From: Larimichthys crocea
Lineage: Eukaryota > Chordata > Actinopteri > Sciaenidae
Length of the DNA stretch: 64,000 nt
Direction: 5' to 3'
Assembly: GCF_000972845.2 (NCBI RefSeq)
Contig: NC_040013.1
Coordinates: 5,696,550-5,760,549, forward strand
Shown here: one piece after another, positions 26,321 to 37,897 of the stretch
How positions within the stretch are numbered: the first letter of the stretch is position 1
How the letters are laid out: each line of letters starts with the position of its first letter
The notes under the pieces: generated by a model
The model's database searches: none
Seen by the model: only the letters and a program-made list of their open reading frames with translations
What the model was told of the DNA's origin: nothing
Translations under genes and position numbers: made by a program

Positions 26321-28180
26321 ACCTCTACCTCTCTCTCATTTCAAATTTGCACTTAACACCTTCCTGGGGAAAGGCTTCTCATTCATCAACGGTGTTTGTC
26401 CCGGTGACAAGCAGGGCGCCTCCTGCATATCAATATCAGCTAAGACAATGCTGAGCCTGTAACCTTCAGCTAAATGTCATTCTGCTTAATCCTATTTGAA
26501 AATTAAACATTGAAAAACCTTTAGCGTACCTTCCTGTCTTCCTTCCTCTCTCGCTCTCGCTCCCTCCTTTATTGGCCGCCATTCCTCCGGCTTTCTGTTC
26601 TCCCTCCTCGCCTCCCTTCCTGCTCTTGTTTTTGCACGCCGCCTGACATTTGTGTTGTTGTTTTTTGTTTGAGTGTTTGTATCCCATAATGGTTATTTAG
26701 TGGAACTGATTTTGATTTTATGTCGCTGAAAAAATAATATAGGGGCAATTTGTCTGCCCCCCCCCCAGTAGTCATCCGCATTCTTCCAACAGAGTCGACA
26801 ACATGTCATCAAAGGCAGACTTAACTACTTCTCCCTTTGTTCTGTCTTTTTTAAGAGACAGCCCACTCACTCTGTTATAGATATAAAGGGAGAGATCCAG
26901 TCTGACGCAGAAAAACAGAGAAACTAGTGACCAAAGTTGGATGTGGAGGGAGAATGCAGTCACATATGAGGAAACCTCTCTGTCAAAGCTGCGTATTTAC
27001 ATAAACAGATCCTCCCCATTCAGACAGTAATTACCACACTGATGGTAGTTGGGAAGTGGAGAAAGGGATTGTCTGATTCGTCCAGACACACACTATGACA
27101 GAGGCTGAAACTTCATCAAAGTGCTCTGCATTGAGAGGCCCCCTTCTTAGTATGCATGAAACACATCCGTGATATACTCGCTGTTTTACCCCTTCTTCCT
27201 CTTCGCACACATACTCGCACAGAGCGCAACTATATGGTTACATGTTTGAAGATACAGTGAGGAATCGGAGGAGAGGCAGGGCATGGATAAAAGGAGACGC
27301 AGAGATTGCAATGAAAATGCAATCATTTGCAGTCAGACAGATATAATTCTCCTTTGGAGGAAGTGTGATGCGGCAACTCAAAGACAGCCTTCAGCCACCT
27401 CTCCATATGGATTTGATTGACCACAGTCGCTCGTCGAAGAGACTCCATTGAAATTCTGAGGGTGAATTACATTGTGACTTCCCTTGATGTCTTCATATTG
27501 AAGCCCTCCTTCCACTCTGTAGCACGAAAAATTAGAAAATGTGATGGAGAGACACGGTTAAATAAGAAGAGACGCAACAAGATATGAAGAGGATAAAAAA
27601 TAGTTACCCGAACAGGGCTGGTATGAAGTTCAAGTGTTATCATGCCATGACCTAGACACCGTAAGCGTCAAATTGACAGAAGGGGGAAGACACATGGGGA
27701 CCCAAAAGCATCTTTTCTCTTATCTTTCACGTTTTAATGTTTTCTCGAACATCCCTTAAGTCTTCATCCTGTGTGTGGAATGTGTTGCAAAACTGTAAGT
27801 TTAAGATGGTGTATTACAGCAGCAGGGACTGCAGTGAAACTGACCCACACAGCACGAAAAGAGAAAGAGAAGAAGACTCCCACGTGAGGACTTAAAGAGT
27901 GAAAGTGTGGCGTGCAGAGCCTCGGAGAGTTCAGTCTGCCACGTGTGTGCGGGAGAATGTATTTTGGACTCGAACCCAAGCAGAGTTGCAGGCAGAAGGG
28001 TCCTTTATTTTTTTTTCTGTGAGACACAAATAGAAGTGAGAGAAGGGCACACAGACATTTGTGTCTCTAACTTTGAGGAGACACATTTAGTTTTGCTGTA
28101 TGTGTGTGTTTTCATTTAACCCAGAGTGACAAATGTTTGTTGGCGTTAAAACAGCTGATGTTCTGTCTTTCTGTACTTTG
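26320..28180. other. Gene-free stretch before the candidate exon
   Basis: Complex sequence with a block at 26355-26470 that resembles a conserved non-coding element (CTCATTCATCAACGG, CATATCAATATCAGC). No exon or named repeat is supported. Confidence 0.45.
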
Positions 28181-28183
28181 CAG

Positions 28184-28367
28184 GTGGGAGATGCAGGAGG
28201 AAGCAGAGCTGGAAGATGGGGAGAAATCTATGGTAGAGGAACTTAAAAAAGCCTATTTTGTTTGCTGCTGCAGCCCGGGACCGCGCGGCCCTCCTGAAGC
28301 TGAAGAGACACTTGCAGAGCGAACCCACGGGGAAACACAACCATCCGATAAGAGTGCTGTCCAATAA
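28184..28367 (+). CDS. Candidate terminal coding exon of an unknown gene
   Basis: A good splice acceptor (pyrimidine-rich, TACTTTGCAG) is followed by an open frame of 60 codons ending in TAA. Entered at phase 1, it reads WEMQEEAELEDGEKSM and continues with a Cys cluster (CCC) and a Gly/Pro/Glu-rich tail. The acidic start looks more protein-like than the surrounding frames, and the exon is richer in CpG than its flanks. A polyadenylation signal lies about 720 bases downstream. I do not recognise the family. If real, upstream exons lie left of the window and the 28 kb before it would be a large intron. An internal CTGCTGCAG could be an alternative acceptor. Confidence 0.25.
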
Positions 28368-29088
28368 CAGTCCACGTAGTTGGAATTTATTTTTTATCAC
28401 ATTGTAAATGTTTGCTTGTAATACTCACTTGCAGATCTCAAGGTAGTAGAGTGTGTGTGTGCATGTGTGTGTATGTATGTGCACTTTTCTGGGTGTAATT
28501 GAGTTTGTGCATACACTGTATCCAGCGAGTTTGCATATGTGTGTGTGTGTGTGTGCATGAAAAGTGAGCGAGCGAGAGAGCGGGCAAGAAACCGTGGAAC
28601 AACAAAAAAGAGTGAGGGAGACTGTGCCTCCGTCTTTATGCACACACATCTCAGACAAACTCTCTGTGCTCTTTTCTATGCTGCATCAGACGCATTTCAT
28701 CTTTTTGGAGCACATCTCCAGAAATCAGTTCTGGGAAATGGAGAGCCAGGATTTGTTTGCCTGGGACAAGATGGAACTGTGTGATCACTGTCGGTAGTTG
28801 AAGTTTTTTTTTTTTTGAGACAGTGAGTGTAAAGACATTGGTGTCAGCATACTTTCTCCTGGTTCCTGAAAGCAAACATCAAATATTACGGTTTGGAAGC
28901 AAGATGATGTATGTTTTGATTACAGTGTGTCCCAAAAATCTGCCCCACTATGTAATATCAGTCAGTAATATTTTGTGCAAACTGAGAAAACATTTATTTT
29001 ATGTGTAATACAATTGCTCAGTATATTTTTCCAAGTTTGTCCATATTTTGTTATTTATGAGATGGAATGTTTTAGAATTAAACATGAA

Positions 29089-29094
29089 AATAAA
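29089..29094 (+). terminator. Canonical polyadenylation signal AATAAA
   Basis: AATAAA lies in an AT-rich context, followed within 15-30 bases by T/GT-rich sequence. It would give the candidate exon at 28184 a 3' UTR of about 0.7 kb. The hexamer is common in AT-rich DNA, so this is weak support alone. Confidence 0.25.
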
Positions 29095-29099
29095 ACCAT

Positions 29100-31360
29100 G
29101 TTCTCACTTCACCGATGAATCTGCTTCTTCTTGTCATATGATCAATCTGTGTGATCTCTGTGCGCTGAATAATTTATGATGATTTCTGACTGTGAAGTTA
29201 GATTTACGTTTTTGAATACATACATCACATGTTCTTTCTGATTACGCTTGATGTTCAGATACGGATTAAACAACTCGTTCTTGTCTTTTCATCAACAGGA
29301 AAGGCTACTGCACACCCCGTGCAATTCCTCTGAGAGAGGAGGAAAAACATTTCCCGCTCCAGAGAGTGATGTTCCTTTCCTTAACTAGATTTTTAATGCA
29401 AATGTGGCAAGATTGTGATCGCCAAACCACTTAGAGAATACAAAAGCAAACAAAATGTTCAGCTTGTGACTTTGCATAAAGGCTAAAAGGCAACACGGCA
29501 ACATTAGTCTTTGTAAACTGTATTTGACATAAGTGGTGTTGCAGGAAAAAAGTATTGGGCTAGTTAAACTATGCTTGTAAGATAACTGTTTTCTGTGACA
29601 AAGGAATTTCTTTGATCTCTTTCTTTCTCCCTCACCTTCTTATTAGAGTAAGTACCTGTAGGGTTATCCACGTGTGTTTCCATTGGGTGACACAAGCTGA
29701 CAGTAATTCACAACAAATCATTACAAAGAATGATTCATGACAAAGAATAAACCGAATATTCTATCATACAGTATTCATTCAGGGATTATTAAACCTACAT
29801 AAACATTTTTAAATCCCAGAGCTCATCATGACATATTTATGCAGGATAAACAGTCACAGCATTTTGACTCCTCTGACTTCCATTTCAATTGATTACCCCC
29901 TGAGTATATTAGTGCATTAACCACAGCGAACTCTCGCAGCAGAAACATATTGGTTTTATTTGTGGGTTCATCCATTGAGTACAACACGCTTTGTGTCGGC
30001 ATGTAGTCCATCCTTCATCCAGAGTTCCCTGATTCCACTTCATTTATTATTTGGCTTTCAAGTTATAAAGAAGACAAAATGAATGTGTCACCAAATTGCA
30101 TACCAATTTAAAAAATGTACAATATCAAATTAACATATCAAGGACTGTGCTGCTTTTCATGGACAGCCACAAGACACTGGTTTACACCAAAACACAGACA
30201 AAAGTCGTATGAGTGGCACAACAATGAAACGTACAGATACAGCAGAATTCATCTGCAGTACATACTATGTATTTTTATACAACATAGTGTCAATATGAGC
30301 TTGCATGAAAAGACCTGCGATAGTCAAAATAATCATTTCAAAAGCACAAGTCACACTGAGGTTCAAGTAGGTCTGCAGTTTCTACACTGACCTGAATATC
30401 GACTCCGCTGTGGGCCAATCAAGATTTATGTTTTTGAGAAGTGTACAAGTATTTCAAGTGAATTGACCAGTCACTGCTTCCACATGAGTTTTTTATTTAA
30501 TTTAATTTTTTATTATTTGTCAAGTCAAATTTGAAGAAATCAAACTTGTAACTCAAATCTGTCAAATGTGACTCAAGTCCCCACCTCTGCTCTCAGGTGC
30601 TGCATCGAGTATTGAGTGAGCAAGAAGCATCTCCTTTATCTTGTCAAACTCAGTAGGTATCAATGCCACAATATGTCATTCCTGTTTCTTATTTGGGTCT
30701 CCCTACACAGCATTGCCAGCGTTTTGCTTGAGGAAACAGGGTAGCTCAGCTCCCCAGAGAAACAGCTTCAACTTCTAGAGGCCGTCCAGAAGTAGGGCAT
30801 CCAGCTTTACTTTAACCAAGGCTATTTCTGTGAATCAAAAAGCACATGTCAGAAAATACATTTGCAGGTACATTATACAGGTGAACAGGGTGTGGCAAGT
30901 GGTTTTCGCTAAAGTCACCTGTGGCACCGTATCAGTAAGTCTTGTACGTCTTGAACATGAAACCAATCAAACTGTGTTTTTTTTTCTTTCCCTTTTAAAG
31001 TAACACATTCTGATCCATGTTACTCTGACAGTTTTGTGAGAATAGTCCTGAACACTTCCATCACAACAGTTCCTCCCCAGAGAAAAAGACTCAGGCAGTA
31101 TCTAACACCTTAAATATGACACAAAGTCTGTTACATTTATGATTACACGTTTGCACAACATGATTTTTTTTTTTACGAGATGTTGTGCAAAGTAGGTAAC
31201 AATTCACCGACATAGGACAAAGAGCAAAACAATCTATTAACCAAAAAGTAACATAGAGGGTGCCTGTGATGTCTCATGGTAACAGTTCTGTAATATGACG
31301 ATCACCAAGTCCTCCTGCCACCCTGATCCAGTCACTATCATTTTTATTTTATATCATAAC
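29100..31360. other. Gene-free stretch
   Basis: AT-rich sequence without a recognised exon, RNA gene or repeat family. The part near 30520-30595 resembles an old interspersed repeat but is not assignable. Confidence 0.5.
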
Positions 31361-31603
31361 ATCAAGGCAAGGCAAGTTTATTTGTATAGCACAATTCGTA
31401 CACAAGGCAATTCATAGTGCTTTACAGAGGCAAGGAAAAACATTGGACATTAAGGCAAGCAATAGAAATAAAAATAAAAAAGAGAAGAAAATTTTATTAA
31501 AAATATCAGAATGTCATTTAAAATCATTAAAACAGCAAATTTGAAAACAATTTAAAACATTAAACGAATCACTGGATTATGATTGATAATTCTTTAAAAG
31601 AGC

Positions 31604-32297
31604 TCAGCCATAAGCACGTGAAAAGAGAAAAGTTTTTAACCTGGATTTAAAAGTGCAAAGAGTTGGGGCTGATTTCAGTCCTGCTGGTAGTTTGTTCCAG
31701 TTGTGAGCAGCAAAACTGCTAAATGCTGCTTTACCGTGTCTGGTTTGAACTCTGTGCTCCACTATCTGACCTGAGTCAGTAGATCTCAGAGCCCTACTGG
31801 GTCTGTATTCTAACATGTCGTTTATGTATTGTGGGCCTAAACCATTCAGTGATTTGTAAACTAGTAGCAGAACTTTAAAATCTATTCTGGGAGTCAGTGT
31901 AAAGACTTAAGAACTGGGGTGGTGTGTTCTGATCTCTTTGTTCTGGTCAGAACTCGAGCTGCTGCGTTCTGAATGAGCTGCAGCTGTTTGATACTTTTTT
32001 GGGGGAGTCCAGTCAAAAGACCATTACAGTAGTCAAGTCTACTGGAGATGAAAGCATGGATCAGCTTCTCCTGATCTGTTTGGGACATAAAGCCCTTAAC
32101 TCTGGATATGTTCTTAAGTTGGTAGAAGGCTGTTTTGAGTAGTCAAGTCTACTGGAGATGAAAGCATGGATCAGCTTCTCCTGATCTGTTTGGGACATAA
32201 AGCCCTTAACTCTGGATATGTTCTTAAGTTGGTAGAAGGCTGTTTTGGTGACTGATTTTATGTGACTGTTGAAGGTCTGATCTGAGTCTATCAACAC
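31604..32297 (-). pseudogene. LINE reverse transcriptase C-terminal remnant
   Basis: Three open pieces (32061-32297, 31894-32088, 31604-31816) together represent the region after the catalytic palm: the ISSRLDY motif, the ARVL thumb segment and the Asn-Lys-Leu-Pro motif (WNKLPAGLKSAP). The catalytic FADD box is not in the preserved part. A stop and deletion follow LKSLH, and the region containing GFMSQTDQEKL is doubled. Nothing suggests host domestication. Confidence 0.8.
32028..32247 (-). repeat. Perfect 110-bp tandem duplication inside the LINE
   Basis: Bases 32028-32137 are repeated exactly as 32138-32247, starting AGTAGTCAAG and ending GGCTGTTTTG. By direct comparison the two copies are identical, so the duplication is much younger than the LINE or is an assembly stutter. 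Confidence 0.95.
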
Positions 32298-32544
32298 GCC
32301 AAGGTTTCGGACTTGGTCTTTAGTTTCTAGAGACAGTAACTCAAGGTGTTTACTGACAGCAACCCTTTTCTCTTTATTGCCAAAAACAATGACCTCCGTT
32401 TTTTCTTGATTTCATTGAAGAAAATTTTGGTTCATCCAATTTTTGACTTGCTCTAGACACAGGTACACAATGACTCTATGGGACTGCAGTCATCTGGGGA
32501 CAGCAACGCAAGATATATCTGTGTGTCATCAATTCATTTAGTAC

Positions 32545-34160
32545 CACTTGCAAGTCACTAAGGTACACACAGGCCCAGGTGGAGAAAAAAAAAGCTCTGT
32601 TCATCCTGACACACATCCTGTTTAAAATATTCACCACAGTACACGATCATGATAAAACAAGCACCATGTCACACCTACACCCAATAACCTGTCCAACAGT
32701 GTTGACACATGTAAAATAGGCAGAAGTATTTGACTTTATTATCTGTTGTACATATTTATGAATATAGTATATATATTTTCCTTACTTTGTACAATCTTAA
32801 AATTACATGCTTTTCAAATATGTGGCTAAAGCTTCCTAATTCATGATCCATAAAATTCAGATTGTTTCCTATCGTCCTTCCTCGGGGAACACTGAGGTTG
32901 ATCAGTCCATCAGTCACAAATTATAAACACAATCAAATGTCCTGTAGCTTCTCTTATGCAACACAGAACAACAAGTGAGCTGGTCAGTTGGAGAAAGATG
33001 GACTAATGTCTCTTACCCAAAAGCACACACTGCGCGAGTCAAACACCAGCAAGCTAATGCATAATCAAATGGCATGGATCCTGCACCTGCACATATTATT
33101 TTTTTCTCCTTCCAGTTTTCAAAGCCCTACTTTTATTCAGAACAGCCTAGAGCACATTCTTATCAGACGTTAGCGGTGCTGGAGGAAGTATTCAGATCTC
33201 CTGTCTTTTGTCTCATGTCGCCCCTTGCAGGGTGCAGTACAAACCTTTAAAAACATTTCAAGTTAGTCCAGACAAAAGTATAAAACGTAAATATATTATA
33301 TCTTACATAACTAGAATTCGTCTCCCTTTTGCCGTAATGTGGCAACATATAAGATGCAGACACACTGTTTGTAAAAATGTATTCCATTTTTAATTTCTTT
33401 ACTTTAATAATAATCTTAACAAAACATTGGTAATTCAGTTGCTGGATGTTGGACATCTAGAATGAGAGAAATCATTGTTATTTAATTCATTTTAATTATG
33501 CTCAAAAACTGGATTCAGTAAACCTAACTGTTGTTTTAGCTTATATAAGACAGTTTGTCTTGCGTGAGTGGGTAATGTTTTAGAATCCACGCAAATTAGT
33601 AAGAACAATACATACAAAGGAAAGTATTACAAGATATGATGTTTTAGAATCATTTCTATATGTATTGGTCATAAGGGAACAGCAACATCACTCTCACAAT
33701 TCAATCCGCATTAAAGAAGACCCACCTGACGGATTCATTACAAGTGTCCTATCCTTAACCTGTTTTGTAATGTGTATTCTTGTAATTTGGTACTTAGAGT
33801 TCTTTTGTGTTGGGTTGTTTTGTGTTTGTCTTTTGTTGTATTGGCCTGTCTACTTTTAATTCATTTATGGTAAGGTGTCGCTTGGGGACAGAAAGGCACC
33901 ATGAATAAAATGTTAGTTTATGTATTATTGTATTATGTTATTCTATTATTTATTTCATGTTTCATTTTTAATGCAGCACGATGAAGATAAATAATAAACA
34001 TAGCATAAAAACGTAGAAGTGAGGAAGTTAAATGTTAGATATATAGTTTTTCTATAAAGTATCTATACTCTCCGTGTTTTTTTTTGGTGCTTAATCGTAT
34101 AACGTAGTTTATATGTTAATGGGTCGTTTGTATCAGTTATTGTTACACGATGTAAGTTTC
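32545..34160. other. Gene-free AT-rich stretch
   Basis: No exon recognised. A short segment at 33172-33200 (GTGCTGGAGGAAGTATTCAG) resembles a widespread percomorph repeat start. The rest is low-complexity AT-rich sequence. Confidence 0.5.
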
Positions 34161-34164
34161 TATT

Positions 34165-34315
34165 TCCATGATGACATCTGCACACGTGCGCCGCTCTGTC
34201 GCTGCTGCCGGCTGCGTGTACTGTCCCGTTAAATAGCTCCTTCCAGGCCGTTGCCCCGTCCAACCCGGAAGCTTTCACGGCTGCCCGCGCAAGTCCGTTC
34301 CTGTTTTAGAAATGT
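34165..34315 (+). promoter_or_regulatory. CpG-dense promoter-like island
   Basis: About a dozen CpGs fall within roughly 130 bases in an otherwise AT-rich, CpG-poor area. There is an ETS-type CCGGAAGC (34265-34272) and CACGTGCGCCG. This is the composition of a housekeeping-type vertebrate promoter. It precedes a purine-rich 5' UTR-like stretch and a short reading frame. Strand is inferred from the frame that follows. Confidence 0.45.
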
Positions 34316-34393
34316 CAAGGAGCTCAGTGGACAACAGAGACGAGACAGGAGAGACAAGACGAGAGAGAGACAGACATGTACACATGATGGTGC

Positions 34394-34621
34394 GTGATCC
34401 CAACAACAGCATATACACACAGCAACAAAGCGCTCGTGCATGCGGTCGCCGTCAGCAGCTGCTTCCTCTCCGGAGCTGTGTTGTTGGGTTCGGTTGTGTG
34501 GCAGAGAAAACTCAAAAAAAAAAAGCTCGAGCATGACCTCAGGTTAACCTGCAGAGCGCAGTGCACAGTGTGCAGACGTAAACATGTTGTGTTGTGCTCG
34601 GGAGAGAATGACAAGCAGTGA
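34394..34621 (+). CDS. Candidate small ORF with one predicted membrane segment
   Basis: A 75-codon frame directly downstream of the CpG island. Residues about 16-36 (VAVSSCFLSGAVLLGSVVW) form a plausible single transmembrane helix followed by a basic stop-transfer-like QRKLKKKK, then a Cys-containing tail (CRAQCTVCRRK). The stop is followed by AAAG and GTAGGA, a possible splice donor, so this could be a first exon. An overlapping frame (34312-34536) starts in a fair Kozak context and competes with it. No family is recognised. Possible later exons: 34934-35083 (between a GTGACAG acceptor and a CAAG/GTAAAC donor) and one after the CTTTCTCCCAG acceptor at 36449-36459. Confidence 0.25.
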   Translation: MIPTTAYTHSNKALVHAVAVSSCFLSGAVLLGSVVWQRKLKKKKLEHDLRLTCRAQCTVCRRKHVVLCSGENDKQ

Positions 34622-34624
34622 AAG

Positions 34625-35810
34625 GTAGGAAAATGACTTGGTATTTTTAAATCATGAGGGATAACTTTGTGTGTTGCATAAGTAATGCAGTTGTGGCAAC
34701 GTTGAAAGGTTGAGCCGAGCTCCCACGGCTTCATAGCAGTAATGCTAAGATAGTTGTGCTAGCTGCTCATTGCAAGCTGTGTCATTGCAAAGTGTAAAGC
34801 GTTTGTAATGGCAGGCACATGGGTGTAAGCTCTAAGTATGTGACCGCCTGGTAAATAAAGAAAGGAATGCATCCTCTGGATTTAGAGTATGAGATATACA
34901 CCTGTTTCTTAGATTCCCCACCTACGGTGTGACAGGATGCATCTCTGTGATCTCCTGACGGTAAGACGCCATGCTCGTCTCATCTCGTGGCCGGTTCCGC
35001 ACACACACGCTTGTACAATTGTTGGAGTCGCTATGTGCCCAGAAGCTTGGCCAGAGGACAGAGAGAAAACCAACTGCACTCAAGGTAAACGTTCGAATAA
35101 TTTCTCTGCAAAAAAAAACTGAGCGACTGAACTGAACTACGCTTCTTTCAAAATGACATGAAATCAAATCAATTGACCACGACGAGCCCAAAAAAGACTT
35201 TGGTCGTGATATACCCAACTGATGAGTTCAACAGGTCCTCATTATTCGAGCAGGTCATTTGCATCATCTCGAACGGGAAAAGAGGATTAATTCCACTCGA
35301 GCAGAACCACTGGACGCGCTGGCCTCCACATCCCCAACAGAGCTACTCTCTTGACCTGAAGATAAGCCGCTAACCTTCTGACCTGTCTAATACCTATGAC
35401 CAACACTCCAGCCTACCTGTCCTGAAGGAAAGCTTCGCTACAAGTTAGTTCTTCCTGCAGGTTATACGATAGCAAGCGAGTTAAATGATAGATGGCATAT
35501 GAAGTTCAATCATACAATAGTGACACTTAATGTGGACGGAAACATTTGTGTATATTGTTCTTCTAGTTGATTCCTTCTCACCGCTGTTTGTGCGTTGTGA
35601 ACTGGGCTTTAGTTTACCAGTTTGTAGTTCATTTCATGTTTGGTTTTTTAGCTGGATAGAATGACACAGAGCAAGAAATTGTTCCATTGACCTGAGTGAG
35701 AGTCCAGCTAATTTTATAATCCTTTAATGAAGTATTCGCTTCATTTGAAGAATTTACAGAAAAATTTAATAGGAATTCCTTCTCTCTCCATCCCCACGAC
35801 AGACATACAG
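34625..35810. other. Stretch downstream of the CpG island
   Basis: Holds the possible non-coding or untranslated exon at 34934-35083 mentioned with the CpG-island frame. Otherwise I see no exon or repeat I can name. Confidence 0.4.
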
Positions 35811-35812
35811 AA

Positions 35813-36155
35813 AAGCACTATACTTTATTAATCCCTCGATGGGGAAATGCTCTTTTTGCACTCTATTTGTTTATTTTTCGACATTGCATGCATTTTACCC
35901 AGGAACACACACACATGCAGTACACTAGGGCTCAATACTGCAAATGTGGAAGAGATGTGGAGTGATGGCAGGCCCCGCTGAGGAGCACCCACCGAGCATG
36001 GGGGGGGGGGATGGGGTGTCGCCTTGCTCAAGGGTGAACTTGCACCTCTCCAGCTAGCGTCCACTCGTCATATATTTTGGTCCGGCGGGACTTGAGGCCC
36101 GGCACCCTCCGTTCCCAGCCAAGTTTCCCCTATGGACCTGAGCTTCCGACCCCTT
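35813..36155 (-). mobile_element. tRNA-derived SINE, degenerate
   Basis: Read on the minus strand, the head has a tRNA-like A-box region (GGAAGCTCAGGTCCATAGG, near 36130-36148) and a B-box region (GGGCCTCAAGTCCCG, near 36085-36098), degraded from the usual GGTTCAAGTCC. A body with poly-C and CA tracts follows. The tail reads CCCATCGAGGGATTAATAAAG, the typical teleost LINE-derived SINE tail. Length is about 340 bases. The poly-C run at 36001-36010 and boundaries are approximate. Confidence 0.65.
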
Positions 36156-36339
36156 ACTTTTGCGTAAAACGTTTTTCTGTCACTTTGTGACTTAAAAATG
36201 AGGAGAAATTATCAAAGTATGTGCAAAGGTGATGGTCGCGGATATTCTTAGGTTACGAATGATGATGTGAACTGTGAATAATGACACTAAATCTGACTTG
36301 ACCTCCGTCAGAAAAAAAGCAACTAACTTTTAAGCCTCT

Positions 36340-36405
36340 GATTTGCGTCACTTTAATTTCCCCCGGGGTATTAATTAAAGTGTTTTCTGATTCTGATTCT
36401 GTAAC
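36340..36405 (+). repeat. LINE/SINE 3' tail fragment in the opposite orientation
   Basis: TTTCCCCCGGGGTATTAATTAAAG followed by TGATTCTGATTCTG is the same tail type as the SINE at 35813, but on the + strand and with the short terminal repeats (TTCTGA)n. The segment before it (36156-36339) may be the body of that copy but I cannot assign it. Confidence 0.5.
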
Positions 36406-36409
36406 TTTT

Positions 36410-37755
36410 GTGTCGTGTTCCTGTTCTCTTTCTCCTATCCTTTTTCTCTTTCTCCCAGATTGCTGTCAAGAATAAGGACTTAGATTGAACTGATGAAAAA
36501 GATGAAGACCTCCTTTTACAACATTCCCGCAAAACGCTGGAGGGAGTTTGAATATCTTCAATGAGTGAAGTACAATATTTTAGTCTTCAACAACTGCATA
36601 CAGCACCCAACAAAACAACACCAAATCCCACACACCATCCCTACACACGCAACACCTGCTGGACATTTCAAGCGTAATATTCAGCTAAGGTGAATAGAAA
36701 GTTAATGCTGCAGTGTATTGGTCGGAACTGCCATGAGGTCTAGAGGCCCGGAGTAAGCCCCACAATAAACAATATAACAAGATTAGGGTCTGAAATGACA
36801 CCCAAGTGAAAAATACAATGGGGTGAGGATGAATTCCTCCTTGCTGCAACAGACGAAAACAAGCGGTGGTGGGTTTTTTCATCTCAACCACCTTGGCCCA
36901 AAGTCTAAACAGTCAGCTCTCAGATTCACCCATTTTTCCTCAACGGCGTCTTTTCAATCCTTGGAGTTGTTGTTGGCTGTATGGGTTAGCTTGTACTTAC
37001 TCCATGAGTCAGCTAGTCTTTCACTGTACCGATCACCAAGGGCGCTTGCTCTTTGTTAACCAATGAAGGTGTGAGAGGTTGCCTGTTAACCATCTCTGCT
37101 GTTTTTTTTCGCCTCGGCGTCAGCTGCAAATATTAAACATCAAGCTGGTTGTTTTATGATAGAACAGTTAAATGTGAATTTAGTCTTTTCTTTGAAGGCA
37201 ACATCTAGTCATGTCGGCCGCCATTTCTGTGCTGCAAATCTGTCATGTCGGGGTCGCCATTCTAGCCTGTACTCTTAGAAGAACGACTGTGGACTGAGAG
37301 CGCTGAATGGTTTCTGTGGAGGCAAAATGTGCAGACTCGATGTGACTATGCCCACGGACGCGCCCATCCCTGGGTCTAGAAATGAGGGAAAAGTAACAGG
37401 TCCTGTTCCCCAGCTGTAACGATAGCAGCGGGTTCCCAGTCCTTTTTTTCGATTCATGGCCCTTAATAAAGCAGCGTCTGCTCTCAACAACCTCGTACCA
37501 GCTTGAAAATGTCACCACAGTGATTTCCCCGCTTCCTTGAAACTTTAGAGTAATACCTGGAAAAGATAACTGCATTTTAGAAAAAAAATAGTCAGTTTTT
37601 ATTTTATAATCATTTTGATGGATTGTTTTTCGGTATTGACCCCGGCAGATAAGCGTTCACACAACCACTGACCGATCCCCTCCGACCACCCCATGTGGTC
37701 CACCACACGGGTCGGGTTCAATTCTTATTAAAGCCTGCAGTGAAGTTGACATATT
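36410..37755. other. Unassigned sequence, possibly repetitive
   Basis: Lies just beyond the truncated end of the FN3 array, where the 3' exons of that gene would be expected. The block at 37070-37600 is CpG-containing and has an open minus frame of 110 codons, but no motif or splice support. I found no FN3, membrane-spanning or phosphatase exon here. Confidence 0.45.
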
Positions 37756-37759
37756 AAAG

Positions 37760-37897
37760 GGGTCCACTCCAGCTGGGCAGTGTTTGTCCTGCCACCATTA
37801 AACTGGAAGAATGAAGCTGACATTGGTGTCACTTTGACCACCGCAGATGAACTGTCTCACTCTGTCCTGTTGCTCTGAAGCTGACTGGTTGTGGAGC
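37760..37897 (-). pseudogene. FN3 exon N, degraded partial copy
   Basis: Only the first half of the domain is recognisable: the TGTCCTGTTGCTCTGAAGCTGAC segment, a damaged Trp region and CCATTAAACTGG, followed by garbled sequence. It is preceded by an alpha-type flank (GAGGACAGAAAAAAGAGTAGG, 37900-37921). The 10-N gap lies in the intron between N and M. Sequence to the left has no further array homology. Confidence 0.6.

Larger units (their letters stand above)
31364..32540 (-). mobile_element. 5'-truncated L2-like non-LTR retrotransposon (LINE)
   Basis: On the minus strand this is the 3' portion of a reverse-transcriptase ORF plus its tail. Recognisable pieces are FGNKEKR (near 32385), LDYCNGLLTGLPQKS and QLQLIQNAAARVLTRT (31940-32040) and LEYRPSRALRSTDSGQ to FKSRLKTFLF (31620-31815). 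These match the RT thumb and C-terminus of L2/jockey-superfamily LINEs common in fish. The tail ends in the typical teleost stretch with TTTGTATAGCACAATTCGTACACAAGGCA, read on the + strand at 31376-31410. The frame is broken by stops, a small deletion near 31905 and a tandem duplication. It is inactive. Confidence 0.85.

Noticed and set aside
36085..36150. tRNA gene on the minus strand
   Set aside because: A- and B-box-like sequences belong to a degraded SINE head; no cloverleaf with a proper acceptor stem is apparent.
37243..37575. A 110-codon minus-strand frame near the end of the FN3 array as the missing C-terminus
   Set aside because: No acceptor in phase 1, no hydrophobic membrane segment and no similarity to FN3 or phosphatase domains.
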